Counted from the first letter of the stretch, positions 1 through 6,361 are shown. The stretch: DNA of 35,933 nt from a virus (IMGVR_UViG_3300025570_000047:1-35933); one strand, 5' to 3'. The notes: a model not told the origin generated them from the letters alone. Program-made: numbers and translations.

Positions 1-153
1 GATGGTCTAACCAATTGCTTTAAATATTGGGACAAGAGCATTCGTGATACTATCATCTGGCCTGAGATATGTAAACTGGCTAAGAACTATGCACCATTTA
101 TGTCATATGATCGGGATAAGATGAAAAAGTTAATCGTAGAAAAGTATAAATAA
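1..153 (+). CDS. C-terminal end of an upstream gene, possibly gp59-like helicase loader (partial)
   Basis: An open frame enters from the left edge and gives the last 50 residues of a protein rich in Lys, Tyr and Trp, ending in a basic stretch (KLIVEKYK) before TAA. It lies directly upstream of gp32 on the same strand. In T4 the gene before gp32 is 59, the loader of the gp41 replicative helicase, so gp59 is the first guess. The fragment (pattern WPEICKLAKNYAPFM) is compatible with the helical C-terminal domain of that family, but it is too short to prove it. The last codons double as a late promoter box. The identity is inferred mainly from position; another small replication protein is possible. 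Confidence 0.5.
   Translation, partial: DGLTNCFKYWDKSIRDTIIWPEICKLAKNYAPFMSYDRDKMKKLIVEKYK
145..152 (+). promoter_or_regulatory. T4-type late promoter box TATAAATA upstream of gp32
   Basis: This is an exact TATAAATA octamer, the consensus read by the T4 late sigma factor gp55. It is embedded in the last codons (TAT AAA TAA) of the upstream gene and lies about 120 bases before the gp32 start. It would give gp32 a late transcript in addition to the sigma70 promoter just downstream. A chance match inside an AT-rich stop region cannot be excluded. Confidence 0.55.
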
Positions 154-168
154 AAATGTCAGAAAGAC

Positions 169-197
169 TTGACAATACATCGTATATAACGTATAAT
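169..197 (+). promoter_or_regulatory. Perfect sigma70 promoter (TTGACA-17-TATAAT) for gp32
   Basis: TTGACA lies at 169-174 and TATAAT at 192-197, separated by exactly 17 bases, so both hexamers and the spacer match the bacterial consensus. Transcription should begin near 204 and leave an A-rich leader of about 68 bases before the gp32 ATG, with a Shine-Dalgarno (AGGAAAG) at 260-266. This is an early-type host-polymerase promoter. T4 gp32 represses its own mRNA by binding an unstructured AU-rich leader, and this leader would suit such control, but no clear pseudoknot was seen. Confidence 0.85.
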
Positions 198-271
198 ACA
201 CGCAAGACGAAAAGAAGTACACATTCGTAATAAATCGCTAATACTAGCACAACCAATACAGGAAAGAAATT

Positions 272-1198
272 ATGTCATTCGCATCATTAAAGAAAAATCG
301 TAGCTCATCATTCGATAAGTTGAACTCTCAGTTGTCCTCTATGGACGGTAAGAAAAAATCATACGGAAACGAAAACCATTGGAAAGCTTCAGTTGACAAA
401 GCTGGTAACGGCTATGCTGTCTTGCGCTTTTTACCTGCTCCAGAAGGCGAAGATATGCCTTTCGTTCGCTATTGGGATCATGGATTTCAAGGCCCAGGTG
501 GTTGGTACATCGAGAACTCTTTAACAACTATCGGTCAAGAAGATCCAGTTTCTGAATATAACTCTAAGCTATGGAACTCTGGTCACGATGAAGACAAAGA
601 GACTGCACGTAAGCAGAAGCGTCGATTGAGCTATGTCGCTAACGTACTCGTAGTATCTGACCCATCAAATCCTTCAAATGAAGGTCAAGTTTTTCTATAT
701 AAATTTGGTAAGAAAATCTTCGACAAACTGAACGATGCTATGAATCCTCAGTTCGCTGATGAAGATCCAATCAACCCATTCGACTTTTGGGAAGGCGCTG
801 ACTTTAAACTTAAGATTCGTCAAGTAGAAGGCTATCGCAACTACGACAAGTCTGAGTTCTCTTCCCCTGCTCCTGTATCTGACTCAAGTGGTACTGCATT
901 ATCAGATGACGACATGGAAGCAACATGGAAGAAACAGCACTCCCTAGCAGATATTGTTGATCCTAAAAACTTTAAGTCTTACAATGAACTGAAAGCTAAA
1001 TTGAATAAGGTTCTAGGACTTAATGGCGGTTCACACGCACCCGCTCAAACCGCTGAGGACAGCAATGTAGGGATGGACTTTCAGCCTAGCTTTAAAGAGC
1101 GTTCAGCTCCAGAAGCTACTACTGCTGAAGCTTCACCCGCCGCTCAAGAGTCAACGGACGACTCTCTTGATTTTTTCAAGAGTCTAGCTGAAGACTAG
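272..1198 (+). CDS. 32: gp32 single-stranded DNA-binding protein
   Basis: This protein coats single-stranded DNA during phage replication, recombination and repair, and recruits partners through its acidic tail. The core matches T4 gp32 closely: AGNGYAVLRFLP near residues 44-55, HGF at 70-72 followed by WYIEN, KRRLSYVANVLVVSDP after residue 115, EGQVFLYKFGKKI, and WEGADFKLKIRQVEGYRNYD. The N-terminus is basic, like the cooperativity domain, and the C-terminus (DDSLDFFKSLAED) is the usual acidic partner-binding tail. At 308 aa the length is normal (T4 301). The protein contains no cysteine: the position of T4 Cys77 is serine and the other two zinc cysteines are absent, so the zinc site is not formed, although the histidine is kept. 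The start is supported by AGGAAAG 5 bases upstream. Confidence 0.97.
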   Translation: MSFASLKKNRSSSFDKLNSQLSSMDGKKKSYGNENHWKASVDKAGNGYAVLRFLPAPEGEDMPFVRYWDHGFQGPGGWYIENSLTTIGQEDPVSEYNSKLWNSGHDEDKETARKQKRRLSYVANVLVVSDPSNPSNEGQVFLYKFGKKIFDKLNDAMNPQFADEDPINPFDFWEGADFKLKIRQVEGYRNYDKSEFSSPAPVSDSSGTALSDDDMEATWKKQHSLADIVDPKNFKSYNELKAKLNKVLGLNGGSHAPAQTAEDSNVGMDFQPSFKERSAPEATTAEASPAAQESTDDSLDFFKSLAED

Positions 1199-1206
1199 AG
1201 GGGTCA

Positions 1207-1226
1207 AAACTCAATATAACGAGTTT
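1207..1226 (+). repeat. Small hairpin directly after the gp32 stop
   Basis: AAACTC (1207-1212) and GAGTTT (1221-1226) are perfect complements around an 8-base loop, 9 bases after the gp32 stop. No T-tract follows. It stands immediately before the true terminator and may protect the 3' end of the mRNA or hinder read-through. A chance origin is possible for a stem of 6 bp. Confidence 0.4.
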
Positions 1227-1228
1227 AT

Positions 1229-1267
1229 GGGGAGATGGATGCCACAAGCTGAAGTCTCCCCTTTTTT
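1229..1267 (+). terminator. Intrinsic terminator downstream of gp32
   Basis: GGGGAGA (1229-1235) pairs with TCTCCCC (1255-1261) and is followed at once by TTTTTT (1262-1267), a classic Rho-independent terminator. It separates gp32 from the convergent tape-measure-like gene that ends at 1287. The stem also lies in the path of transcripts from the other strand, but there it has no U-tract, so it should act mainly on the gp32 transcript. Confidence 0.88.
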
Positions 1268-1286
1268 AATTCAAGAAGAAAGACGA

Positions 1287-2984
1287 TTAGCCCATTAGAA
1301 CTGGTAAATGTCCACCATTTGCCAACGAGTTACCACCACCATTTATGATGTTATATGTGGTGCTATTACCACCGACACTGGTGTTGTTCATAGTATCTCC
1401 ACCTTTAGCAACATTCACGTTATTAGTGTTTGCCAATACAGCTTGTGTGCCTTCTTGCATAGCATCAACTTTAGATGCATTTCTTCTGCCGCTTCTTCCG
1501 CCAGTCTTAATAGGCTTTTCTACTGGCTCACTATCCACCAAATCATCGCTTGCGATTGAGGCTGCCCCACTGTCGCCGACTGGAGTAGGTGGAGTCACTG
1601 AACTGCTCGCAGCTTCCACTCTCGTATTGACACCTTTAGAGCCGCCTCTACCACTGCGCCTTTTTGTGCCACTATTCAGCTTCTTAGCATCATCTTCCGA
1701 GATATCGCTACCAGATAAAACTGCCTCAGCAATTGATTCTGTTAACGATTCTCCCATGAAAGCGCCCAGTCCCAAGCCGACAAATCCACCAATTGCCGAT
1801 CCAACTCCTGGGAATATTCCTGTTCCTAGTGCAGTGCCTGCAAGACCACCCAGTGCTGCCCCACCAATAGTTCCTAATGCTCCTACGGTTTGCTTAGTGA
1901 TTTCTTTTTTATCCTCACCTCTATAGATAGCCATTAGGGGATCTATTAGGGCGGGTACTATAGCCATTGCAGGCCCAGCAAACTTAAAGAACTTCGCATA
2001 CTTCGCAACTTGGCCCATTCTGCCTTCGAGCTTCATCGCATTTGCTATTCCTTTAGCACTAACTAACTTACTACTTACTGCTTTACTAACCTTTCCAGCA
2101 GCGCCCACATTACCACCGCTAGGCAATTTGCCTTTAGGAACTTTAGCAGCTTTAGGAGCTTTAGTACTACCGGCGGGTTTAACTGCTTTCACGGTTTTGG
2201 GCTTCTTCAATGCTGTCACGGCAGCACCGCCGACCGACTTAATTGCTTTAGCAGCCAGAGAGCCACCACCCTTGACCATCTTGAGTGCTAATTTTCCCGT
2301 ACCAATGATAGCTTTCTTGAGTAGAGACGGCACAAAGAGTCCTAAGGCAGCCCCAACAGCGGCTACTACACCGCCAAGAGTTCCTTTATCTATGCCAAGT
2401 CTAGCTAAACCCTCACCGTCTAAACCATCTACTAATTTCTTACCCAGATATCCCATAATTCCTGCGAAAAACAATGGAAGAATCGCCATTGGCCCGAATA
2501 ATAAACCGCCAATAACAGCTAATATTGATCCAACTTTAATCATGCCGCCATATTTATCTGCGGCTTCTTCACCAAAGACTGCTGTGAGAGCGCCATCGAC
2601 AAATCCACTGATAAACTTGATGATCATAGGCGTAATCAATGCTATTCCCATGCCCTTCAGCAAGAAACTGCCTATACTTTTCATCATACCTAGGCCTTTA
2701 CTAGCACCATCTTTGACGCCTTTTACTGCGTTACCCATTTTAGACCTGAGACTATCGCCCGTATCATCCTTGGAATCTTCTCCGCTCACAGAATCAGCTC
2801 TATCTTCTCTCTCTTTGGCTTGTCTGGCCGCCTTATCTTCTTTGCTTTCTGCTCTGATGAACTCTAGATTCTCGTTAAACGATTTAACCAGGGACCCAAA
2901 CATAGACTCAAACCTAGGATTATTGTCTAAGAGTGCGTCTTTTTGCTCAGGCTTCTGCTTAGGCTGCTTTCGTTTTTTGGCCAT
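1287..2984 (-). CDS. Probable tail tape measure protein (membrane-like, Gly/Ala-rich)
   Basis: This is a 565-aa protein with a highly charged N-terminus (residues 1-80, Lys/Glu/Asp-rich). Long hydrophobic Gly/Ala segments follow at about 109-135, 150-182, 203-222, 334-352 and 368-412. A Lys/Pro/Ala-rich tract lies at 257-286, and the C-terminus is Asn/Gly-rich. No enzymatic motif was seen. T4 gp29, the tape measure, is 590 aa, so the length fits a T4-sized tail. The gene sits downstream of the gp26-like gene and its frameshift ORF, the place tape measure genes occupy after the tail assembly chaperone pair in long-tailed phages. The Shine-Dalgarno (AGGTG) overlaps the end of the preceding gene. 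The assignment rests on position, length and composition; another tail-lumen or structural protein is possible. Confidence 0.5.
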   Translation of the reverse strand: MAKKRKQPKQKPEQKDALLDNNPRFESMFGSLVKSFNENLEFIRAESKEDKAARQAKEREDRADSVSGEDSKDDTGDSLRSKMGNAVKGVKDGASKGLGMMKSIGSFLLKGMGIALITPMIIKFISGFVDGALTAVFGEEAADKYGGMIKVGSILAVIGGLLFGPMAILPLFFAGIMGYLGKKLVDGLDGEGLARLGIDKGTLGGVVAAVGAALGLFVPSLLKKAIIGTGKLALKMVKGGGSLAAKAIKSVGGAAVTALKKPKTVKAVKPAGSTKAPKAAKVPKGKLPSGGNVGAAGKVSKAVSSKLVSAKGIANAMKLEGRMGQVAKYAKFFKFAGPAMAIVPALIDPLMAIYRGEDKKEITKQTVGALGTIGGAALGGLAGTALGTGIFPGVGSAIGGFVGLGLGAFMGESLTESIAEAVLSGSDISEDDAKKLNSGTKRRSGRGGSKGVNTRVEAASSSVTPPTPVGDSGAASIASDDLVDSEPVEKPIKTGGRSGRRNASKVDAMQEGTQAVLANTNNVNVAKGGDTMNNTSVGGNSTTYNIINGGGNSLANGGHLPVLMG

Positions 2985-2993
2985 AACTTACAC

Positions 2994-3314
2994 CTATTTC
3001 TTTTTAGAACTTATTGCTTGTGATGTAAAGAACGCCGCAACGATACCAGCAACAGCAACAAAGTATGTTGGTGCCATATCGCCTAATGTAGCTTGAGCTT
3101 GATCCAAACCTGCTAGAGAGGCTAGAACAACAGCGAAGGGATAGAGCAACAAACCACCTAGTGCAAACCAGGTCATGTTTCTCTGCGCATCTCGCATAGC
3201 GTCTTGATCTTCAAGTTCTTTTCGTTTAAATTCAAGGTACATTGCTTCTTCTTCACTAGATACATTACCATCACCGTTAGTATCGGCTGGGTGAAATACT
3301 TTTTCTTCTGACAT
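2994..3314 (-). CDS. Small EF-hand protein with two membrane segments
   Basis: This 106-aa protein has three parts. Residues 11-22 (DTNGDGNVSSEE) are a textbook EF-hand calcium loop, with Asp/Asn at positions 1, 3, 5 and 7, Gly at 6, Val at 8 and Glu at 12. A charged helix follows (23-46). Two hydrophobic segments lie at about 47-70 and 82-102, before a short Lys tail. Only one EF loop is present, whereas cellular EF-hands usually come in pairs. The gene has a good Shine-Dalgarno (GGAG) just upstream and lies between the chaperone-like ORFs and the tape-measure-like gene. As far as I recall, similar proteins occur in marine T4-like phages without known function. A role in tail assembly at the membrane or in calcium-dependent DNA entry is speculation. 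Confidence 0.8.
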   Translation of the reverse strand: MSEEKVFHPADTNGDGNVSSEEEAMYLEFKRKELEDQDAMRDAQRNMTWFALGGLLLYPFAVVLASLAGLDQAQATLGDMAPTYFVAVAGIVAAFFTSQAISSKKK

Positions 3315-3324
3315 TATTACTCCG

Positions 3325-3492
3325 TTATTTTTGTTGAGCTTTCTGATCTTCTATGAAATCGACTAGCATATCCACATATAAGTCTCTTTCATATGGCAAT
3401 AAATCTTCTATATCCGCTATACTATATTTATGATGTTGAGCCATCGAGAAGACTGTTTTATAGTAATTCCCTAAGCTGGTGTGACTCAACAT
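3325..3492 (-). CDS. 55-aa ORF, likely the -1 frameshift extension of the gp26-like chaperone
   Basis: This ORF begins at an ATG that shares one base with the TAA of the gp26-like gene (TAATG) and encodes 55 residues including HHKYSIADIEDLLPYERD. It is acidic and predicted helical, with no membrane segment. No Shine-Dalgarno precedes it: the upstream bases are a T-tract. A -1 slip at T-TTT-TTT (3498-3504) would enter this frame through Ser-Leu-Met and yield a 289-aa fusion with the first 232 residues of the upstream protein. Expression by reinitiation at TAATG or from an internal ATG at codon 17 is the alternative. Short ORFs of this type follow the same gene in related phages, as far as I recall. 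By analogy with lambda T in the gpGT fusion, it would bind the tape measure protein. Confidence 0.78.
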   Translation of the reverse strand: MLSHTSLGNYYKTVFSMAQHHKYSIADIEDLLPYERDLYVDMLVDFIEDQKAQQK

Positions 3493-3504
3493 TAGAGAAA
3501 AAAA
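3420..3504 (-). promoter_or_regulatory. Candidate -1 programmed ribosomal frameshift signal
   Basis: Read on the - strand, codons TTT TTT preceded by T form a perfect X-XXY-YYZ slippery heptamer at 3504-3498. A 5-base spacer (CTCTA) follows, and then an 11-bp stem: AUGUUGAGUCA (3492-3482) with UGGCUCAACAU (3443-3433), all Watson-Crick except one G-U pair. A loop heptamer (TACTATA, 3465-3459) is exactly complementary to TATAGTA at 3426-3420, just beyond the stem, so an H-type-like pseudoknot is possible, although this second helix is almost all A-T. The distance, frame and direction of shift all fit. It is not experimentally shown here. Confidence 0.68.
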
Positions 3505-4193
3505 GTGTCTGTGCCCTCTAGTACGATTTCTTTACTCTCACCTGCGCTATTAATATAATCAGTCTGAAATCTCAGCTTGGGCATAGTATCGAAGAATTGC
3601 TGAAGAGCGTCAACAGTGGCACCAGGAAATGACTCTATGAAATCAGATATCTCTTCCTTAGAGAAATCTTTTAAGCTCTGAACTTCATCTCCTGCTACTA
3701 CAGATTCTATACATGAAGCTATTACATCAAACAACGATTCTGTGGGATGTTCCACTACTTTTAGAAACAGCGAAACTTCATCAAGTCTAGGATAACGCAT
3801 CATTAGATACATATCATCATTTACTGGGATTTCTTTTGTGTGTCCTTCTGGTATGACTAGGTGTATATCGTCAACCTCTAACTCTATTTCAATAGGACCG
3901 CCTGTTTCTGGATCACTGATAATAAATTCAATCTTATTATTGACCGACTTAGCTCTGACTTGCAACATAATATACTCCAAATCGAACATCGCTATGGAGT
4001 CAACATCTAAACCCGGGCAACAGTTTGTCGCAATTTGCCTCATTGCCAATACCATTTGATTGGGATCTTTTGATTCTTGAGCTATCAACAGAATCTTCTC
4101 TTCTTTTACAGTAAATGGTCTATACTTGACAGTCTCGTCTGTTGATGGCAACTTTGTCTCAAATAGAGGCAAATCAATCTTTGGCAATTTCAT
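3492..4193 (-). CDS. 26: gp26-like protein (T4 baseplate family PF12322), candidate tail assembly chaperone
   Basis: This 233-aa acidic protein has the layout of the T4 gp26 'baseplate hub' family. The start is a basic-hydrophobic segment, with KYRPFTVKEEKILLIAQE at about residues 23-40. DLEYIMLQVRAKSV (about 71-84) matches the T4 gp26 stretch LEYVIFQLRK, and a beta-rich middle and helical C-terminal half follow. T4 gp26 is 208 aa. In T4, gp26 is needed to assemble the hub. Here the gene ends at a slippery T-tract and overlaps a small ORF, and a candidate tape measure gene follows, the arrangement of lambda G/GT. I infer a chaperone role during tape measure folding or tail assembly. An AGGAGA Shine-Dalgarno precedes the ATG. 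Family membership is well supported; the chaperone role is inference. Confidence 0.85.
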   Translation of the reverse strand: MKLPKIDLPLFETKLPSTDETVKYRPFTVKEEKILLIAQESKDPNQMVLAMRQIATNCCPGLDVDSIAMFDLEYIMLQVRAKSVNNKIEFIISDPETGGPIEIELEVDDIHLVIPEGHTKEIPVNDDMYLMMRYPRLDEVSLFLKVVEHPTESLFDVIASCIESVVAGDEVQSLKDFSKEEISDFIESFPGATVDALQQFFDTMPKLRFQTDYINSAGESKEIVLEGTDTFFL

Positions 4194-4224
4194 GGCACTT
4201 CTCCTATAATATAATAATGATTAC

Positions 4225-4983
4225 TTAGAACGAATCTATAATGTTGTTTATGTTACTTACTTGGTTTAAAGCATCTTGTATGCCTGTTGGACGTTTAATG
4301 CTCTGTATCATGCTTACAGTTGTGTTAATACTAGAGAACCAGCCCAATAGATTACCTGTGAATGAGCCTGGTCTGTCAGATAACACTTTACCTCTGGTTG
4401 AGCCAGATACTTTGAGTTCATCGTATGAGAATCCCACTGGTAACGTCATCACATCGCCTGTGCTTTCCCATGACGTTTCAATACCGCCTACGTTGATAGG
4501 ATATAGTCCAGAGAACTCGTATAGATACTCGACCTCTTGGGTGTTCTGAGAGTATACGGCAACCTGCATCGTAGCAGAATAATCGCTCTTGTATCCCATC
4601 TCAAACGGCAACTGATTATTTACTCCTGCAAACTGACCACCGCTCGTATCGTAATTGACTATCGATTGCGCCCATCTATGAAACAGCTTCATGACACCGA
4701 AGTTAGAGTCTACCATAAATGATACTGGTAATACGGGGAAGCTCATCGACTGTGGTCTACGAACAATTGGTCCAAATGCCTGTGGCTGAACTTCGCTTGT
4801 TTGTATATCCATCTCTGGTAAAGTCACAGTCTTACAGTAAAACTCTAGATCACGGGTGATTGGTATCTCATTCAATTCATTCAACAATGATCTAGGCATA
4901 GTTATTCTAGCAAAGAATAGGTTAGTCTTAGCTACCCCATGCTCGCTTAGTTTTGAGTTAAAATCGCTTATGTTAAATGGCAT
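4225..4983 (-). CDS. 54: gp54-like baseplate tail-tube initiator (tail tube fold)
   Basis: This 252-aa protein belongs to the tail-tube protein superfamily. In T4, gp54 sits on gp48 at the top of the hub and starts polymerisation of the gp19 tube. Matching stretches are LEFYCKTVTLPEMDIQT (46-62), FPVLPVSFMVDSNFGVMKLF followed by WAQSIV, as T4 gp54 has LVISFRMD and MQDWVNSV, and LYPINVGGIETSWES before a beta segment, as T4 has CIPISVSAPELSYDG. It is shorter than T4 gp54 (320 aa). It could instead be another tube-fold paralogue, but gp19 is usually about 163 aa and none is seen nearby. The Shine-Dalgarno is AGGAAA. Its partner gp48 is on the opposite strand at 6884. Confidence 0.72.
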   Translation of the reverse strand: MPFNISDFNSKLSEHGVAKTNLFFARITMPRSLLNELNEIPITRDLEFYCKTVTLPEMDIQTSEVQPQAFGPIVRRPQSMSFPVLPVSFMVDSNFGVMKLFHRWAQSIVNYDTSGGQFAGVNNQLPFEMGYKSDYSATMQVAVYSQNTQEVEYLYEFSGLYPINVGGIETSWESTGDVMTLPVGFSYDELKVSGSTRGKVLSDRPGSFTGNLLGWFSSINTTVSMIQSIKRPTGIQDALNQVSNINNIIDSF

Positions 4984-4992
4984 TACTGTTTC

Positions 4993-5586
4993 CTATATCT
5001 TTTTCTTAGACTGTGACCACACAGTTGCTTTGGATGCGCCGACAAATCTCTCTGTAGGCAAGAAGAGTGCTATATCCCACTCAGACGGATACACATACAT
5101 AAATCTACTTTGCACTTGTGATGTTAGGTATCTCTTCACGCAAGGTTTAAACGGTTCAAATTTAGCCGCTTTAGATAATATCTGATAATTAATTTTTAAT
5201 TTTGTCGTCTCATCATATGCTTTGTTGTTAGTTGTCTCATATAGAGCATCCATTAATTTGGCACGTAGAGGTAGTGGTAAATAGTGCATATTGAGTCCAT
5301 AGAATCCACCCTTTACCATCTTAAATGGGAATATCAAAGGAAGTCTATCGTAATATGGAAGAGTTTTTCTACCCTTAGCCATGTACTCATACATATACAT
5401 CCCACCAATCATAGGACGAGAAGCCATTCTGTCTTTATCACTCTTCTTTCCGAAGAGCTGTTTCTCACTAACTTTACCATAATCTTGAGCAGTCTTACGA
5501 TACCAGTCACGAGCCTTAGCTGTCTGAGCAGGAATCTTTCCTGATCTAACACCCTGAGTTAGTATTTCATCAAATAGTACAGCCAT
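4993..5586 (-). CDS. Conserved T4-like phage protein, 197 aa (virion assembly, possibly gp2-like)
   Basis: This is a soluble, basic, aromatic-rich protein with no membrane segment or signal. Distinct stretches are TAKARDWYRKTAQDYGKV (22-39), TLPYYDRLPLIFPF, GGFYGLNMHYLPLPLRAKL, and a C-terminal YPSEWDIALFLPTERF. I recognise this as a type found in many marine T4-like phages, but I cannot name it firmly. In T4, gene 4 lies next to genes 2 and 3 (DNA end protector and tail completion), and the gp4 orthologue is nearby here, so a gp2-like role is one possibility. Its ATG shares one base with the stop of the nuclease gene (TAATG), indicating coupled translation. Confidence 0.7.
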   Translation of the reverse strand: MAVLFDEILTQGVRSGKIPAQTAKARDWYRKTAQDYGKVSEKQLFGKKSDKDRMASRPMIGGMYMYEYMAKGRKTLPYYDRLPLIFPFKMVKGGFYGLNMHYLPLPLRAKLMDALYETTNNKAYDETTKLKINYQILSKAAKFEPFKPCVKRYLTSQVQSRFMYVYPSEWDIALFLPTERFVGASKATVWSQSKKKI

Positions 5587-6029
5587 TACAGTGTCACAAT
5601 CCCTTCAGCGATTAATCGATCTCTGTTGGCTAAATGTTGTGCATCAACATCATCTTTAGAGCCACCGAAGTAAGGAACAGCGTGACCTTCTTCAACTAAT
5701 ATCTTTGTAGCTGGGCGCCATGCATCTGTCTTAGCACAATATACATCAAAGTCTCCTAATACACGACCAAACTTGCCTCGCATATCTTCGCCTTTCTTAC
5801 TGATCTGTGTCTTCAATACTGGATTCTTACCCAGTAGAGACTTCAGTCGTGCTTTAGCAGCTAAGCCAAACTTCTTCTCAACTTTGTCACGAGTTCTTGA
5901 TTCTGGTGTATCAATGCCCATAATACGTACACGTTCCTTATACAACCAGATACCAAATCCTAGATCGATGTCAACATCAACGGTATCACCGTCTATTACT
6001 CTTACTATTTTACATTTGTACTCGTACAT
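5586..6029 (-). CDS. Staphylococcal-nuclease-like (SNase/thermonuclease) protein
   Basis: This is a 147-aa single-domain protein of the SNase OB-fold family, calcium-dependent nucleases that cut DNA or RNA. VIDGDTVDVDIDLG (11-24) supplies the Asp that binds calcium (Asp15, equivalent to SNase Asp21). RIMGIDTPES (35-44) carries Arg35, Asp40 and Glu43 in the spacing of S. aureus nuclease, and KFGRVLGD (86-93) supplies the second catalytic Arg (Arg89, equivalent to Arg87). All active-site residues are present, so it should be active. No signal peptide was found, so it acts in the cytoplasm or in the virion. It lies within a tail/head-completion cluster. Host DNA degradation or trimming of packaged DNA are possible roles, neither shown. 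Confidence 0.9.
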   Translation of the reverse strand: MYEYKCKIVRVIDGDTVDVDIDLGFGIWLYKERVRIMGIDTPESRTRDKVEKKFGLAAKARLKSLLGKNPVLKTQISKKGEDMRGKFGRVLGDFDVYCAKTDAWRPATKILVEEGHAVPYFGGSKDDVDAQHLANRDRLIAEGIVTL

Positions 6030-6032
6030 AGT

Positions 6033-6323
6033 CTATTCTCGCTCTAGTATTCGTTCAAGTTTTGTTTCTAGTCTAATGGTATCTAATTCTAGTATTCTTA
6101 CTCGATCAATGGCATCTTGAACTTCTTTTGGTGGTTTGAACTCATCTATCCACGTATCATTTTCTTCGATCTCTTCGAAGTTGATCTCTACTGCTCTCTC
6201 AAGGAATGCAATTCTCTCTTCTATACCAAAGTAAGCCCACACAGCAATGCCCGTGCCAAGAATCAATGATAGTAGATTCTTTAATGGTATGGTGAATTCG
6301 CTGTCTTCGTTGATCTTAGCCAT
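6033..6323 (-). CDS. Small membrane-anchored coiled-coil protein
   Basis: This 96-aa protein has a short acidic N-terminus, one strong hydrophobic segment at about 13-33 (PLKNLLSLILGTGIAVWAYF), and then a long charged helical region (34-96) with heptad-like Leu/Ile/Val spacing, e.g. RVRILELDTIRLETKLERIL. This predicts a type II or type III inner-membrane anchor with an oligomerising coiled coil. Similar N-terminal signatures (EFTIPL, WAYFGI) occur in marine T4-like phages as unassigned proteins, as far as I recall. Holin-like or i-spanin-like functions fit the topology, but there is no lipoprotein partner beside it. An exact late promoter box lies 31 bases before the start. Confidence 0.75.
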   Translation of the reverse strand: MAKINEDSEFTIPLKNLLSLILGTGIAVWAYFGIEERIAFLERAVEINFEEIEENDTWIDEFKPPKEVQDAIDRVRILELDTIRLETKLERILERE

Positions 6324-6353
6324 GTACTTTACTCTTTATTCTACTCTATCTTG

Positions 6354-6361
6354 TATTTATA
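6354..6361 (-). promoter_or_regulatory. T4-type late promoter box on the - strand
   Basis: TATTTATA on the + strand reads TATAAATA on the - strand. It stands in the 41-base gap between the gp4 stop and the start of the membrane coiled-coil gene, 31 bases before its ATG, a typical late-leader distance. It would drive the - strand run from the coiled-coil gene through SNase, gp54, the gp26-like gene and the tape-measure-like gene. Confidence 0.8.

Noticed and set aside
1345-1926. Long open frame on the + strand opposite the tape-measure-like gene (also 2128-3096)
   Set aside because: Pro/Ala/Ser-rich product without a family, lying antisense to a gene with good start, ribosome binding site and sensible composition; it mirrors the Gly/Ala/Lys codons of the real gene.
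2531-2538. GATAAATA-like box on the - strand inside the tape-measure-like gene
   Set aside because: In the middle of a gene, no start downstream within a reasonable distance.
3425-3432. CATAAATA on the - strand as a late promoter for the EF-hand gene
   Set aside because: It lies within the proposed frameshift ORF, more than 100 bases from the next start, and one base off the consensus; it overlaps the possible pseudoknot, so the match is more likely incidental.
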